DNA from: Bifidobacterium pseudocatenulatum DSM 20438 = JCM 1200 = LMG 10505
GTDB lineage: Bacteria > Actinomycetota > Actinomycetes > Actinomycetales > Bifidobacteriaceae
DNA length: 64,000 nt
Assembly (NCBI RefSeq): GCF_001025215.1
Contig: NZ_AP012330.1
Span: forward strand, 620,001 to 684,000
Direction: 5' to 3'
Positions 36,007-45,382 of this stretch are shown here, piece after piece. The translations under genes and the position numbers were made by a program. The notes under the pieces were generated by a model, which did not search any database, was not told the origin of the DNA, and saw only the letters and a list, made by a program, of their open reading frames with translations. Each line of letters begins with the position of its first letter. The stretch's first letter is position 1.

Positions 36007-38802
36007 ATGCTGCAAATTCAAGGCATCTCCAAACAGTATAAAACCGGCGACTTCGTGCAGCGGGCGCTGGATAACGTCAGCCTTAACCTGCGTGACAGTG
36101 AATTCGTGGCCATTCTCGGACCTTCCGGCTCCGGCAAAACCACACTGCTCAACATCATCGGCGGACTTGACCACTATGATTCCGGCGATCTGGTGATCAA
36201 CGGCATTTCCACCAAACAATACAAAAGCCGCGATTGGGACTCCTATCGCAACCACACCATCGGTTTCGTGTTCCAGAGCTACAATCTCATTCCCCATCAG
36301 ACCATTCTGTCGAATGTGGAACTTGCCCTAACCATTTCGGGCGTATCGCATTCGGAGCGTCGAGAGCGTGCGCGCAAGGCGCTTGAACAAGTGGGTTTGG
36401 GCGAGCATGTCAACAAAAAGCCGAACCAGCTTTCCGGCGGTCAGATGCAGCGCGTGGCCATTGCGCGCGCGTTAGTGAACGATCCGGACATCGTGCTCGC
36501 CGACGAGCCGACCGGTGCGCTTGATTCCGATACTTCCGTGCAGATCATGGATCTGCTCAAAGAGGTTGCCAAAGACCGCCTCGTGGTGATGGTGACACAT
36601 AACCCCGAACTGGCCTACCAGTATGCCACGCGCATTGTGGAGCTCAAGGACGGTGTGATCCGTTCCGACTCCGACCCGTTCGAACCAGCCCAGAACGAAA
36701 CGGCCACCGCTCCCGTGCACAAGACCATGGGCCGCGCATCCATGTCGTTCGGCACGTCGTTGGCATTGAGCTTCAACAATTTACGCACCAAGAAGGGCCG
36801 CACGTTCCTTACGGCATTCGCAGGATCCATCGGCATTATCGGCATCGCATTGATTATGTCCGTTTCGGCAGGCGTGAACACTTATATCGACAATATTCAG
36901 CGCGAGACGATGACTGCTTACCCGATCAGTATCGACGAACAGACCTTCGACCTGACCAGCATGATGACTTCCGGTCAGCAGAGTGCGGACAATCAAGGCA
37001 AGAAGCATAAGAGCGACGCGATTTATCCGGATGATGCCGCCATCAAGGGCACCGCTTCGATGACCAGCAGCATTACCGAAAACAATCTGAGCGCGTTCAA
37101 GAAATACCTTGATAATAAGGACAGTGACATCAATCGGTATATCGGTTCCGCGGGAATCCAGTATTCGTATGATACGAGGTTCTCCGTATTCTCACACGAT
37201 CCAGACGGCACGCTTGTCAACGCCGATGGTGTGACGGTGGGCAAAACCGGCACCAAATCGATGGCCGACCAGATGGCGGATGGTTCGCTGATGTCTGCCG
37301 ACTCGTCCACCTTTACGTCGACGCGCGTGAGCATGCTCACGGGTAAAACCGACCAGAATGCTGCACCGAGCTCGTTCCATGAGATCATGCCAAGCGCTGA
37401 TGGCAAAAAGAACGTCGGCAAGGTCATTTCCGACAATTATGAGGTAGTCGAAGGATCCTGGCCAAAGAACAAGAACGAGGTTGTGCTCGTACTTGACGAG
37501 AACAATTCATTGTCGTTAACCGCTGTGTATGAGCTAGGCCTCAAATCCGCCAGTGAATACCACGATATGATGAACCAGCTCAATTCCGGCGACGATGTGA
37601 AAACCGATACCAAGAAGATTGACTATTCCGACGTTATCGACCGCACGCTGAAGCTGCTGCCGGCCTGCGACCAGTATGTCAAAGGCGATAACGGCCATTG
37701 GACGTACGTGGGCGACGATGTGGACCAGATTAATGCGCTGATCGACTCCGACAAGGCCATCGATCTGAAGATCGTGGGCGTGGTTAAGCCGGTAGAGGAT
37801 GCTGACGCAACCCCGCTTTCCTCCGGTGTGGGCTATACGCGTGCTCTGACCAATGAGCTGATCGACCGTGCCGAATCCAGTGAAATCGTCACCGAACAGC
37901 AGTCCGATAAAGACCACAATGTACTCAACGGCATGACGTTCTCGCCATCCGACGATGCCACCAAGGCCCAGGATGCCCGCGATTACGTCGCATCCCTCGG
38001 CGTAAGCAGCAAGGCGCAGATGGCGCAGAACATGATGGCGGCCGCAGACGCATCCGGAGGTGACTCCCAGCAGGCCGCGGCCATGGCTCAGATGGGCGAA
38101 CAGCAGCTCGCCGACCAATTCGACGCCTATATCGCCACCGCCGACGAGGCCACGCTGGTCGCCATCTACAACCAGTACGTGTCCACCGGCTCCTACAACG
38201 ATAATCTCGCTGATTTCGGCGTGGTCAGCCGTGACGCACCAAGCTCCATCAACATTTACGTCGACAGCTTCGAAGACAAGAATTCCATCAACGACGCCAT
38301 CGACGAATACAATAAGACCGCCAAGGAAAAAGACAAGATCACCTACACCGACTACGTTGGTCTGATGATGAACTCGGTAACCACCATCATCAACGTCATC
38401 ACCTATGTGCTGATCGCTTTCGTGGCTGTGTCATTGGTGGTCTCGTCGATCATGATCGGCATTATCACCTATATTTCCGTACTGGAACGTACCAAGGAAA
38501 TCGGTATTCTGCGCGCCATGGGCGCATCCAAACGCAATGTGTCGAACGTATTCAACGCGGAAACCGGCATTATCGGCCTGCTGGCCGGTCTGATCGGCGT
38601 TGGTGCCACCGTGCTGCTCAACTTCCCGATCAACATCGTGCTGCACCACTTCATGGGTACCACCGAGGTCAGTGCCGTGCTGCCGGTCGGTAATGCCATC
38701 GCTCTGGTGATTCTCAGCGTAGTGCTCACCCTGATCGGCGGCCTCATCCCAAGTCGTGGCGCCTCCAAGCAGGATCCCGCCACCGCCCTCCGCACCGAGT
38801 AG
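36007..38802 (+). CDS. MacB-like ABC transporter, fused ATPase and FtsX-type permease
   Basis: A 931-residue protein. Residues 1-235 form a LolD/MacB-type ATPase: Walker A GPSGSGKTT (38-46), signature LSGGQMQR near 143, Walker B VLADEPTGALD near 163. A membrane helix follows near 265-285, then a very large extracellular domain (about 290-780, rich in Asp/Ser/Lys), then three C-terminal helices with the FtsX/MacB_PCD motif RTKEIGILRAMGAS near 835. Such proteins work as mechanotransmitters or export peptides and antibiotics. No membrane-fusion partner or two-component system lies nearby, so the substrate is unknown. Confidence 0.9.
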   Translation: MLQIQGISKQYKTGDFVQRALDNVSLNLRDSEFVAILGPSGSGKTTLLNIIGGLDHYDSGDLVINGISTKQYKSRDWDSYRNHTIGFVFQSYNLIPHQTILSNVELALTISGVSHSERRERARKALEQVGLGEHVNKKPNQLSGGQMQRVAIARALVNDPDIVLADEPTGALDSDTSVQIMDLLKEVAKDRLVVMVTHNPELAYQYATRIVELKDGVIRSDSDPFEPAQNETATAPVHKTMGRASMSFGTSLALSFNNLRTKKGRTFLTAFAGSIGIIGIALIMSVSAGVNTYIDNIQRETMTAYPISIDEQTFDLTSMMTSGQQSADNQGKKHKSDAIYPDDAAIKGTASMTSSITENNLSAFKKYLDNKDSDINRYIGSAGIQYSYDTRFSVFSHDPDGTLVNADGVTVGKTGTKSMADQMADGSLMSADSSTFTSTRVSMLTGKTDQNAAPSSFHEIMPSADGKKNVGKVISDNYEVVEGSWPKNKNEVVLVLDENNSLSLTAVYELGLKSASEYHDMMNQLNSGDDVKTDTKKIDYSDVIDRTLKLLPACDQYVKGDNGHWTYVGDDVDQINALIDSDKAIDLKIVGVVKPVEDADATPLSSGVGYTRALTNELIDRAESSEIVTEQQSDKDHNVLNGMTFSPSDDATKAQDARDYVASLGVSSKAQMAQNMMAAADASGGDSQQAAAMAQMGEQQLADQFDAYIATADEATLVAIYNQYVSTGSYNDNLADFGVVSRDAPSSINIYVDSFEDKNSINDAIDEYNKTAKEKDKITYTDYVGLMMNSVTTIINVITYVLIAFVAVSLVVSSIMIGIITYISVLERTKEIGILRAMGASKRNVSNVFNAETGIIGLLAGLIGVGATVLLNFPINIVLHHFMGTTEVSAVLPVGNAIALVILSVVLTLIGGLIPSRGASKQDPATALRTE

Positions 38803-38807
38803 AGGCG

Positions 38808-40754
38808 GTGGATACTAGACTGCTGCGTATGACAGAGTTTACGTCGGCGCGTGACGCCCTACGCACCTACTTCGGATATGACGCCTTCCGTCCTGGTCAA
38901 GAAGGCATAGTCAATGCGATTATCCAAGGTCGTGATGCGCTCGGCGTCATGCCCACCGGTGCAGGCAAGTCAATCTGCTACCAAATTCCTGCCACGCTTC
39001 TTCCGGGCATGACCGTCGTCATTTCCCCGTTGATCTCGTTGATGCGCGATCAGGTCGACGCGCTCAACGACGTGGGCATTCCAGCCGCATTCATCAATAC
39101 CACGCAAAGTCCCGACGAACAGGATCTGGTGTTCGTGCAGGCGTTGTCGGGACGGATCAGACTGCTGTATGTGGCTCCGGAACGTTTGGAAACCGAACGT
39201 TTCCGCACGTTCGCCAGTCGTGTGCCGATTTCTCTGGTCGCCGTTGACGAGGCGCATTGCGTGTCGCAATGGGGCCAGGATTTCCGTTCGTCATATCTTG
39301 GTATCGGCGATTTTCTGAAGGCGTTGCCGACCCGTCCGACGGTTGCCGCGTTCACTGCGACCGCGACGGAACGGGTGCGCCGCGATATTATCGGAATTCT
39401 CGGATTGCGTGATCCGTCCGTCACCGTCACCGGCTTCGACAGGGCCAACCTGTATTTCGACGTGATCAGGATGGAAAGGAAACATAAGGCTTCGTGGGTG
39501 GCTTCGTATATTGCGGATCATCCTGACGAATCCGGCATCGTGTATTGCGCGACCCGCAAGGAAGTGGAGTCACTTGCCGAATCGTTGAATATCGCCGTGC
39601 GCGAGCTGCGTGCGGCGAAAGGTGAGGATGCGACGCGAATCGGCACGGTCGCGGTCGCCTATCATGGCGGTATGTCGGCCGAAACGAGGGATCGGGCGCA
39701 ACGTGATTTCGTAACCGACCGTGTGCCTGTGGTGGTTGCCACGAATGCGTTCGGCATGGGAATCGACAAGTCGAACGTGCGTTATGTGATCCACCATAAT
39801 ATGCCGGAATCGATCGAAGCGTACTATCAGGAGGCAGGTCGTGCGGGGCGTGACGGCGAGCCGAGCCGGTGCACGTTGCTGTGGAATGAATCTGATATTG
39901 CTACGAGGCGGAGGCTGCTTGATTCGGATTATGAGAACGAGCGTTTGACCGCTGAAGAGCAGGAGGTTGTGCGTGCATCGAAACGGCGTCTGCTCAACGC
40001 TATGATCGGTTATTGCCGTACTACGGATTGTCTGCACGAGTATATGACCAGGTATTTCGGCGAGGCCGGGGGAGCAGCCGTCCGCGATGACGGCGCATGC
40101 GTGGGAGGATGCGCGAACTGCGGGAATACGTTTGAAACCGTTGACGTCACGGATATCGCGCGGGCCATCAGCCGCTGCGTGCATGACGTGAACCAGAAGG
40201 TCGGTTCGGGGAAGATCGTCAAAGTGCTGCGAGGGTCAAAAGCGCAGGATTTAAACTATCTTCATCCTGTCGATCTGCCGACGTACGGCATGTTGAGCGC
40301 GACTTCGGAGGTACAGATTCGTGACGTGCTCAGCCAGATGGCGACGGATGGTTTTCTTTCCATTTCGGAAGGCTCCATGCCGATCGTTCGCTTTGGTGAA
40401 CGTGCGGCGGAAACGGTAGCGCCGAATTTTCATTATGAAATCAAGAAGATCGAACGGAAGCACGCTACGAAACGTGCGGAATCGCCGTCCGTAGGCTCTC
40501 AGGCCATGGGATCGTATGTGCCGGGCGACGGAGACGAGGAATTGTTCGCCAAACTGCGCGCGTTGCGGCTTGACATCGCCCGCGAACTCGGTAAACCCCC
40601 GTATATCGTCTTTTCCGATAAAACGTTGCGCGATATGGTGCGTGTCAGGCCGGTCACCGGCGAGCAATTCTCGCAAGTCAATGGCGTTGGTGCGCTCAAA
40701 TTGGAAGCGTATGGCGAACGGTTCATGGAAGTGATCCGCGATTTCGTTGCATGA
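38808..40754 (+). CDS. recQ: ATP-dependent DNA helicase RecQ
   Basis: A 648-residue superfamily 2 helicase. Motif I is MPTGAGKSICYQIPA, motif II DEAHCVSQWGQDFR, motif V/VI VATNAFGMGIDKSNVR and YYQEAGRAGRDG. A zinc-binding RecQ C-terminal region has Cys-rich CVGGCANCGN near 428. A C-terminal HRDC domain spans about 575-648. The GTG at 38808 starts 5 bases after the upstream stop. An ATG at 38829 is an alternative and neither has a good ribosome binding site. Confidence 0.94.
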   Translation: MDTRLLRMTEFTSARDALRTYFGYDAFRPGQEGIVNAIIQGRDALGVMPTGAGKSICYQIPATLLPGMTVVISPLISLMRDQVDALNDVGIPAAFINTTQSPDEQDLVFVQALSGRIRLLYVAPERLETERFRTFASRVPISLVAVDEAHCVSQWGQDFRSSYLGIGDFLKALPTRPTVAAFTATATERVRRDIIGILGLRDPSVTVTGFDRANLYFDVIRMERKHKASWVASYIADHPDESGIVYCATRKEVESLAESLNIAVRELRAAKGEDATRIGTVAVAYHGGMSAETRDRAQRDFVTDRVPVVVATNAFGMGIDKSNVRYVIHHNMPESIEAYYQEAGRAGRDGEPSRCTLLWNESDIATRRRLLDSDYENERLTAEEQEVVRASKRRLLNAMIGYCRTTDCLHEYMTRYFGEAGGAAVRDDGACVGGCANCGNTFETVDVTDIARAISRCVHDVNQKVGSGKIVKVLRGSKAQDLNYLHPVDLPTYGMLSATSEVQIRDVLSQMATDGFLSISEGSMPIVRFGERAAETVAPNFHYEIKKIERKHATKRAESPSVGSQAMGSYVPGDGDEELFAKLRALRLDIARELGKPPYIVFSDKTLRDMVRVRPVTGEQFSQVNGVGALKLEAYGERFMEVIRDFVA

Positions 40755-40778
40755 ATCATGTGACGTGTCAGCTTGAGG

Positions 40779-40797
40779 AATAATCGTATCGATTATT
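40779..40797. terminator. Short AT-rich hairpin after recQ
   Basis: AATAATCG and CGATTATT flank TAT. Low G+C, so termination strength is doubtful. Confidence 0.35.
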
Positions 40798-40920
40798 GCA
40801 AAACCCTGCGTTTTATATGATACGTAACACGTTATCGGCAACATGTATGGCGGTGAGGTTGACGTATGCCGGCAAAACGGCGACAGTAGAGACGAACAGT
40901 TGTTGAAGAAAGGATTGATG

Positions 40921-41406
40921 ATGGCAGAAGACAAGCCGGTTGTGGAAAGCTTCCAGCTCGACCACACCAAGGTGAAGGCTCCGTATGTGCGCTATATCGA
41001 CACGCAGACCGGTCCGAATGGCGATGTGATTTCCAATTATGATTTGCGTTTGGTGCAGCCGAATGAGAATGCGATTCCGACCGGTGGCCTGCACACCATC
41101 GAACATACGATTGCGGTGCTGTTACGTGAACGTATCGACGGTTATATCGATTGTTCCCCGTTCGGCTGCCGTACCGGTTTCCACCTGTTGACGTGGGGTG
41201 AGCATTCCACAGAAGAAGTGGCTCGCGCGTTGAAGGAGGCGTTGGAATTCATCGCATACGAGGCCACATGGGATGATGTTCCTGCCACCACCATCGAAAG
41301 CTGCGGCAATTACCGCGACCATAGCCTGTTCACGGCGAAGGAATGGTGCAAGGATATTCTTGCCAAGGGCATCAGCTCTGACGCGTTTGAGCGCCGTCTG
41401 GTCTGA
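40921..41406 (+). CDS. luxS: S-ribosylhomocysteine lyase LuxS
   Basis: A 161-residue metalloenzyme that cleaves S-ribosylhomocysteine to homocysteine and the precursor of autoinducer-2, part of the activated methyl cycle. The metal ligands His58 and His62 (HTIEH) and Cys128 (ESCGNYRDH) and the catalytic Cys83 (GCRTGFH) are all present. ATG 40921 (or 40918) follows AAGAAAGGA. The longer upstream frame is not supported. The homocysteine produced can enter the transsulfuration pair at 33518-35788. Confidence 0.97.
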   Translation: MAEDKPVVESFQLDHTKVKAPYVRYIDTQTGPNGDVISNYDLRLVQPNENAIPTGGLHTIEHTIAVLLRERIDGYIDCSPFGCRTGFHLLTWGEHSTEEVARALKEALEFIAYEATWDDVPATTIESCGNYRDHSLFTAKEWCKDILAKGISSDAFERRLV

Positions 41407-41514
41407 TTCGCGCGTGGTTGCAAGTCTGCTTTTCGGGCATATTGCGAATACTGTGCCGTGGGCATGGTATTTTTAACGCTCGGAAGAAGACAAGGCGATG
41501 CAAAGGTGAACGAG

Positions 41515-42051
41515 ATGGGTGAGGAGAGCGTCATTACTTCTGAACGGCGGTTCCGCCGCGCCACTATGGCTGATTGGCCGACCATGCAGAAGATTTATGA
41601 GCATGCCCGCAAGTTGATGGCCTCCAATGGCAATCCCACGCAGTGGGGTGATAAGTTCCCGCGTGAGGAAGTGGTTCGTGACGATATCGAATCGCAACGC
41701 ACTGTGCTGCTTGTTGATACGGTTGATGGCGAGGAACGTGTGCTCGCCCAGTTCGCATTGTGTCCGGGCGTCGACCCGACGTATGTGAATATCGATGGTG
41801 CCTGGCTGGATGACGATCCGTATGTGACCATCCACCGGATTGCCTCGTCGGGTCTCGCCAAGGGTGCGGCGAAGGACTGCATCAACTGGTGCATCGAACA
41901 TTACGGCAATGTGCGTGCGGATACGCATCCCAACAACAAGGCCATGCAGCATGTGCTCGAATCGAATGGTTTTGCGCGCTGCGGCTTGATTCAGTTGCTT
42001 GACAGGCCGTTCGATACCACTCGTATCGCCTATCAGCGTCATGAATGGTGA
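41515..42051 (+). CDS. GNAT-family acetyltransferase
   Basis: About 178 residues. The N-terminal RRATMADWPTMQKIYEHARKLMA and the C-terminal AKDCINWCIEHYGNVRADTHPNNKAMQHVLESNGF (acetyl-CoA-binding and substrate segment, described by its key phrases HPNNKAM and LESNGF) fit GNAT N-acetyltransferases. The substrate is unknown. An in-frame GTG at 41506 is an alternative start. AGGTGA lies before ATG 41515. Confidence 0.78.
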   Translation: MGEESVITSERRFRRATMADWPTMQKIYEHARKLMASNGNPTQWGDKFPREEVVRDDIESQRTVLLVDTVDGEERVLAQFALCPGVDPTYVNIDGAWLDDDPYVTIHRIASSGLAKGAAKDCINWCIEHYGNVRADTHPNNKAMQHVLESNGFARCGLIQLLDRPFDTTRIAYQRHEW

Positions 42052-42133
42052 GATTTGCGGATTTATATGGATTGGTATCAATCAATATAAATTCATCGCA
42101 AACAATCGCAAACAATCTTCGATATTGAGAAAC

Positions 42134-42179
42134 AAAAATCCCGTTGAATATCGTATTTCAGATGTTCAACGGGATTTTT
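42134..42179 (+). terminator. Intrinsic terminator after the acetyltransferase gene
   Basis: AAAAATCCCGTTGAA pairs with TTCAACGGGATTTTT, a 15-bp stem. Confidence 0.9.
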
Positions 42180-42191
42180 ATATCCGATTGC

Positions 42192-42233
42192 GTTGTTTTT
42201 GATATATCTTACGAAAGATATATCAAAAACAAC
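42192..42233. terminator. 19-bp perfect inverted repeat between convergent genes
   Basis: GTTGTTTTTGATATATCTT (42192-42210) is exactly inverted at 42215-42233 around ACGA. It lies between the acetyltransferase terminator and the 3' end of the minus-strand permease gene, so it probably terminates the latter. Its perfection and AT richness are unusual for the region. Confidence 0.65.
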
Positions 42234-42247
42234 AGTATTGCCGGTTT

Positions 42248-43675
42248 TTAGAACAGTCCTGGCTCGTTCAATGCGGAATGCTTGCGGCTGTACACGAAAT
42301 ACACAATCAAACCAAGGGCGAACCAGATTGCGAAACGCACCCAAGTCTCCCAATTCAAACCGCAAATCAGAATGAAGCAGAAAATGATTGCGCAGATCGG
42401 CGTGAACGGTACGCCCGGAGCGCGGAAGCCGCGGTGTGCGTCCGGCTGGGTCTTACGCATCCACAGAATGCCTGCGGACACGATGATGAATGCCGACAGC
42501 GTACCGATGTTCACCAATTCGAACAGCACGTTGATGTTGATGAAACCGCCGGCGATGGCCGTTAGAATACCGAAGAACCATGTACCTTTGAACGGGGTGC
42601 GGTACTTCGGGTGCACTTCGCCGAAGAACTTCGGGAACAGGCCGTCGCGGCTCATGGCATAGCAGATGCGGGACTGGCCGTACAGCTGCACCAGCATCAC
42701 CGTGGTCATGCCGATCAGAGCGCCAAGATTGACAACGAACGCCAGCCAGTTGAGACCGGTTTCGAGAATCACGCCGGCCACCGGAGCATCAATGAAGTTT
42801 GCGAACTCCTTGTATGGCACCACACCGGTCATGATCAGCGTCATGACGATGTAGAGCACGGTGGACACGGCCAGCGAGATCAGAATGCCGCGCGGCAGTG
42901 TCTTGTTCGGATTGATGGTCTCCTCGGCGGAAGAGGACACCGCGTCAAAGCCGATGAAGCTGAAGAACACGATCGACGCGGCCGGCACGATGCCGTACGG
43001 CTGCGTCGAGCCCGGCTGGAACGTGTAAATGCCGTACGGGGAGAACGGCTTCCAATTGGCGGGATTGATGTACCAGACGGTGCACACGATGAACAGCACG
43101 ATGATGGCCAGTTTGATCATCACCATAATATCGTTGGTTTTCTTCGTCTGGTTGATGCCGATGGACAGCACCCAAGTGATGATGAGCACGATCACGAAAC
43201 CAGGCAGATTGAAGTATGTGGTCACGCCTGGTGTGGTGCCGTATGCCGCGGTCAGCTCAACTGGCAGATGCAAGCCGAAACCTTCCAACAGTTTGTTGAA
43301 ATATCCGGACCATCCGGCGGACACGGTGGCCGCCTGCAATGCGTATTCCAAAATCAAATCCCAGCCGATCACAAACGCGATCAGCTCGCCGAACGCCAAA
43401 TACGCGTACGAATATGCGGAACCGGACACTGGTGCCATCGCGGCGAACTCCGCATAGCACAATCCCGCGAAACCGCAGCAGACCGCGGCCAGAAGGAAGG
43501 AGACGCACAATGCCGGACCTGCGGTGAGGGCACCCTTACCGGTGAGCACGAAAATGCCGGTGCCGATGATGGCGCCGATTCCCAGCATGGTAAGGTCAAA
43601 CGTTTTCAATGTGCGTTTCAGCGGAGTCGACTCGGACACGAGCTGGTCCACTGACTTTTTGCGAAAAAGATCCAT
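42248..43675 (-). CDS. APC-family amino acid permease
   Basis: A 475-residue transporter with about 12 membrane helices. TMLGIGAIIGTGIFVLTG near residue 30 is the conserved unwound helix 1 of the APC fold. FFSFIGFDAVSSSAEETINPNKTLPRGI near 240 is typical of the cationic amino acid (CAT/YfnA-like) branch. The substrate cannot be assigned. Divergent from alr, with about 240 bases between starts. Confidence 0.92.
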   Translation of the reverse strand: MDLFRKKSVDQLVSESTPLKRTLKTFDLTMLGIGAIIGTGIFVLTGKGALTAGPALCVSFLLAAVCCGFAGLCYAEFAAMAPVSGSAYSYAYLAFGELIAFVIGWDLILEYALQAATVSAGWSGYFNKLLEGFGLHLPVELTAAYGTTPGVTTYFNLPGFVIVLIITWVLSIGINQTKKTNDIMVMIKLAIIVLFIVCTVWYINPANWKPFSPYGIYTFQPGSTQPYGIVPAASIVFFSFIGFDAVSSSAEETINPNKTLPRGILISLAVSTVLYIVMTLIMTGVVPYKEFANFIDAPVAGVILETGLNWLAFVVNLGALIGMTTVMLVQLYGQSRICYAMSRDGLFPKFFGEVHPKYRTPFKGTWFFGILTAIAGGFININVLFELVNIGTLSAFIIVSAGILWMRKTQPDAHRGFRAPGVPFTPICAIIFCFILICGLNWETWVRFAIWFALGLIVYFVYSRKHSALNEPGLF

Positions 43676-43918
43676 GGTCTTAATTCCCTAAAAATGGTTT
43701 TATATGGGCTGGACCGGACGGATTTCCGGGACTCTGGCACGCCTCAAACGCCAGAAATCAAAGAAGGGCTGAACGCCTCATATACGGGAGGTGTACGCGC
43801 CTTATGTAAGGAGAGTGTAAAAACCTGGCGCGGACAAAACCGTGAAAACCCCGTGAATCGTCTCACCATGTGTGCGCGCCTTTCCGAAGCCGTCACGTGG
43901 GAGCGCAACAATAGAGCC

Positions 43919-45277
43919 ATGACTTTCAACGCTGCCCGTGAATGGCAATTCTCATCCGAACAAGGCAAGGCCAATTATGAGGCCGCCCAAAAGCAATATC
44001 CGGCGCAGGCCATCGTCGATATGGCCGCATTGCGAAACAACATGCGTCATCTGGTGAGCGTGGTTGGCGGCCCGAATTCCGGCACCGCCGTGATGGGTGT
44101 GGTCAAGGCCGACGCGTACGGGCATGGTCTTATTCCGGCCGCGCTCGCGGCACTTGCGGGAGGTGCGACCTGGCTGGGTACGGCGCAATCACATGAGGCG
44201 CTGCTGCTGCGCAAGGCGGGCATCGGGCCGGACCGCTGCCACATTCTGACATGGGTATATAACGGCATGGCTGTGCCTTTTGACGAGCTGATCGACAATG
44301 ATATCGATATTTCCGTCGGATCATTGCCGGGCATTGACGGCGTTGCGGCTGCGGCGCGTCGTCTTGGAAAAACCGCACGTGTGCATGTGAAGGTCGATTC
44401 CGGTTTCGGCCGCAACGGGTTCACGCCCGCCACGTTCGACGCGGCGCTCGCCAAGCTGGTGCCGCTCGCCAAGGAGGGTGTGCTGCATATCGTCGGCCAG
44501 TGGAGCCATTTGGCGGTGGCGGACGCTCCGGACGTTCCTGAATTCGTGGCATCCACCGACAGGCAGATCGAGAATTTCAAGGATTTCACCCGTCGTATGG
44601 AGCAGGCGGGCATTGCGCCGGAGATTCGTCATCTCGCCAATACCGCTGCCACGCTTTCACGTTCCGAGATTCATTTTGAGCTGACGCGCCCGGGTATCGG
44701 CCTGTATGGTTATGAGGCTGATCCGGCCATGGGCACGCCAGGTACATACGGTTTGACGCCGGCCATGACGTTGCAGGCGCAGCTTGGTACGGTCAAGGAT
44801 GTTGAAGCGGGCCATGGCATTTCCTATGGCCGCACGTACCTGACTCCGTCCGATACGTCCACCGCGATCGTGCCTGTCGGCTATGCGGACGGCATTCACC
44901 GTTCCGCTTCCGGTTTTGATATGGAAGGCGCGAAGCATGTGGTCAAGCCAGGAGGCCCGGTGCGTGTGATGACCACGGAAGGTCCGCGCCTCTACCGTGT
45001 GTCCGGTCGCGTGTGCATGGATCAGTTTATGCTTGACCTGCACGGTTCCGCGGAAAAGCTTGGCGTGCATGAGGGCGACACCGTGCAGCTGTTCGGACCG
45101 GGTCGCGGAGAGGATTATGCCGAGCCGACCGCCGACGATTGGGGCCGTGCCGCAGGAACCATCAGCTATGAGATCTTCACCTGCCTGTGCAACCGTATCC
45201 CGCGCCTGTACGAGCATGCCTCTGACGTGCTGTCGGTCGAAGATCTCGCCAAACTCGATCCCGCAACCCTCCTATAA
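43919..45277 (+). CDS. alr: Alanine racemase
   Basis: A 452-residue PLP enzyme that makes D-alanine for peptidoglycan. Lys63 (VVKADAYGHG) is the cofactor lysine. The C-terminal half carries VCMDQFMLDL near 365 and a beta domain. It is longer than typical Alr (about 370), partly through an N-terminal extension of about 30 residues and a C-terminal tail. The frame is open from 43694. ATG 43919 matches the start of homologous sequence, but no strong ribosome binding site is visible, and ATG 43868 is possible. Confidence 0.92.
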   Translation: MTFNAAREWQFSSEQGKANYEAAQKQYPAQAIVDMAALRNNMRHLVSVVGGPNSGTAVMGVVKADAYGHGLIPAALAALAGGATWLGTAQSHEALLLRKAGIGPDRCHILTWVYNGMAVPFDELIDNDIDISVGSLPGIDGVAAAARRLGKTARVHVKVDSGFGRNGFTPATFDAALAKLVPLAKEGVLHIVGQWSHLAVADAPDVPEFVASTDRQIENFKDFTRRMEQAGIAPEIRHLANTAATLSRSEIHFELTRPGIGLYGYEADPAMGTPGTYGLTPAMTLQAQLGTVKDVEAGHGISYGRTYLTPSDTSTAIVPVGYADGIHRSASGFDMEGAKHVVKPGGPVRVMTTEGPRLYRVSGRVCMDQFMLDLHGSAEKLGVHEGDTVQLFGPGRGEDYAEPTADDWGRAAGTISYEIFTCLCNRIPRLYEHASDVLSVEDLAKLDPATLL

Positions 45278-45382
45278 AGAATCAGGCGTGCGATGGGAGG
45301 CACGCCGTGAAAGTCAATATGGTGGGCGCGGTACGTTCGGCGGTTGGTCAACGTGCCGCGCTTGCTGTTAAGGTGGTGAGCT

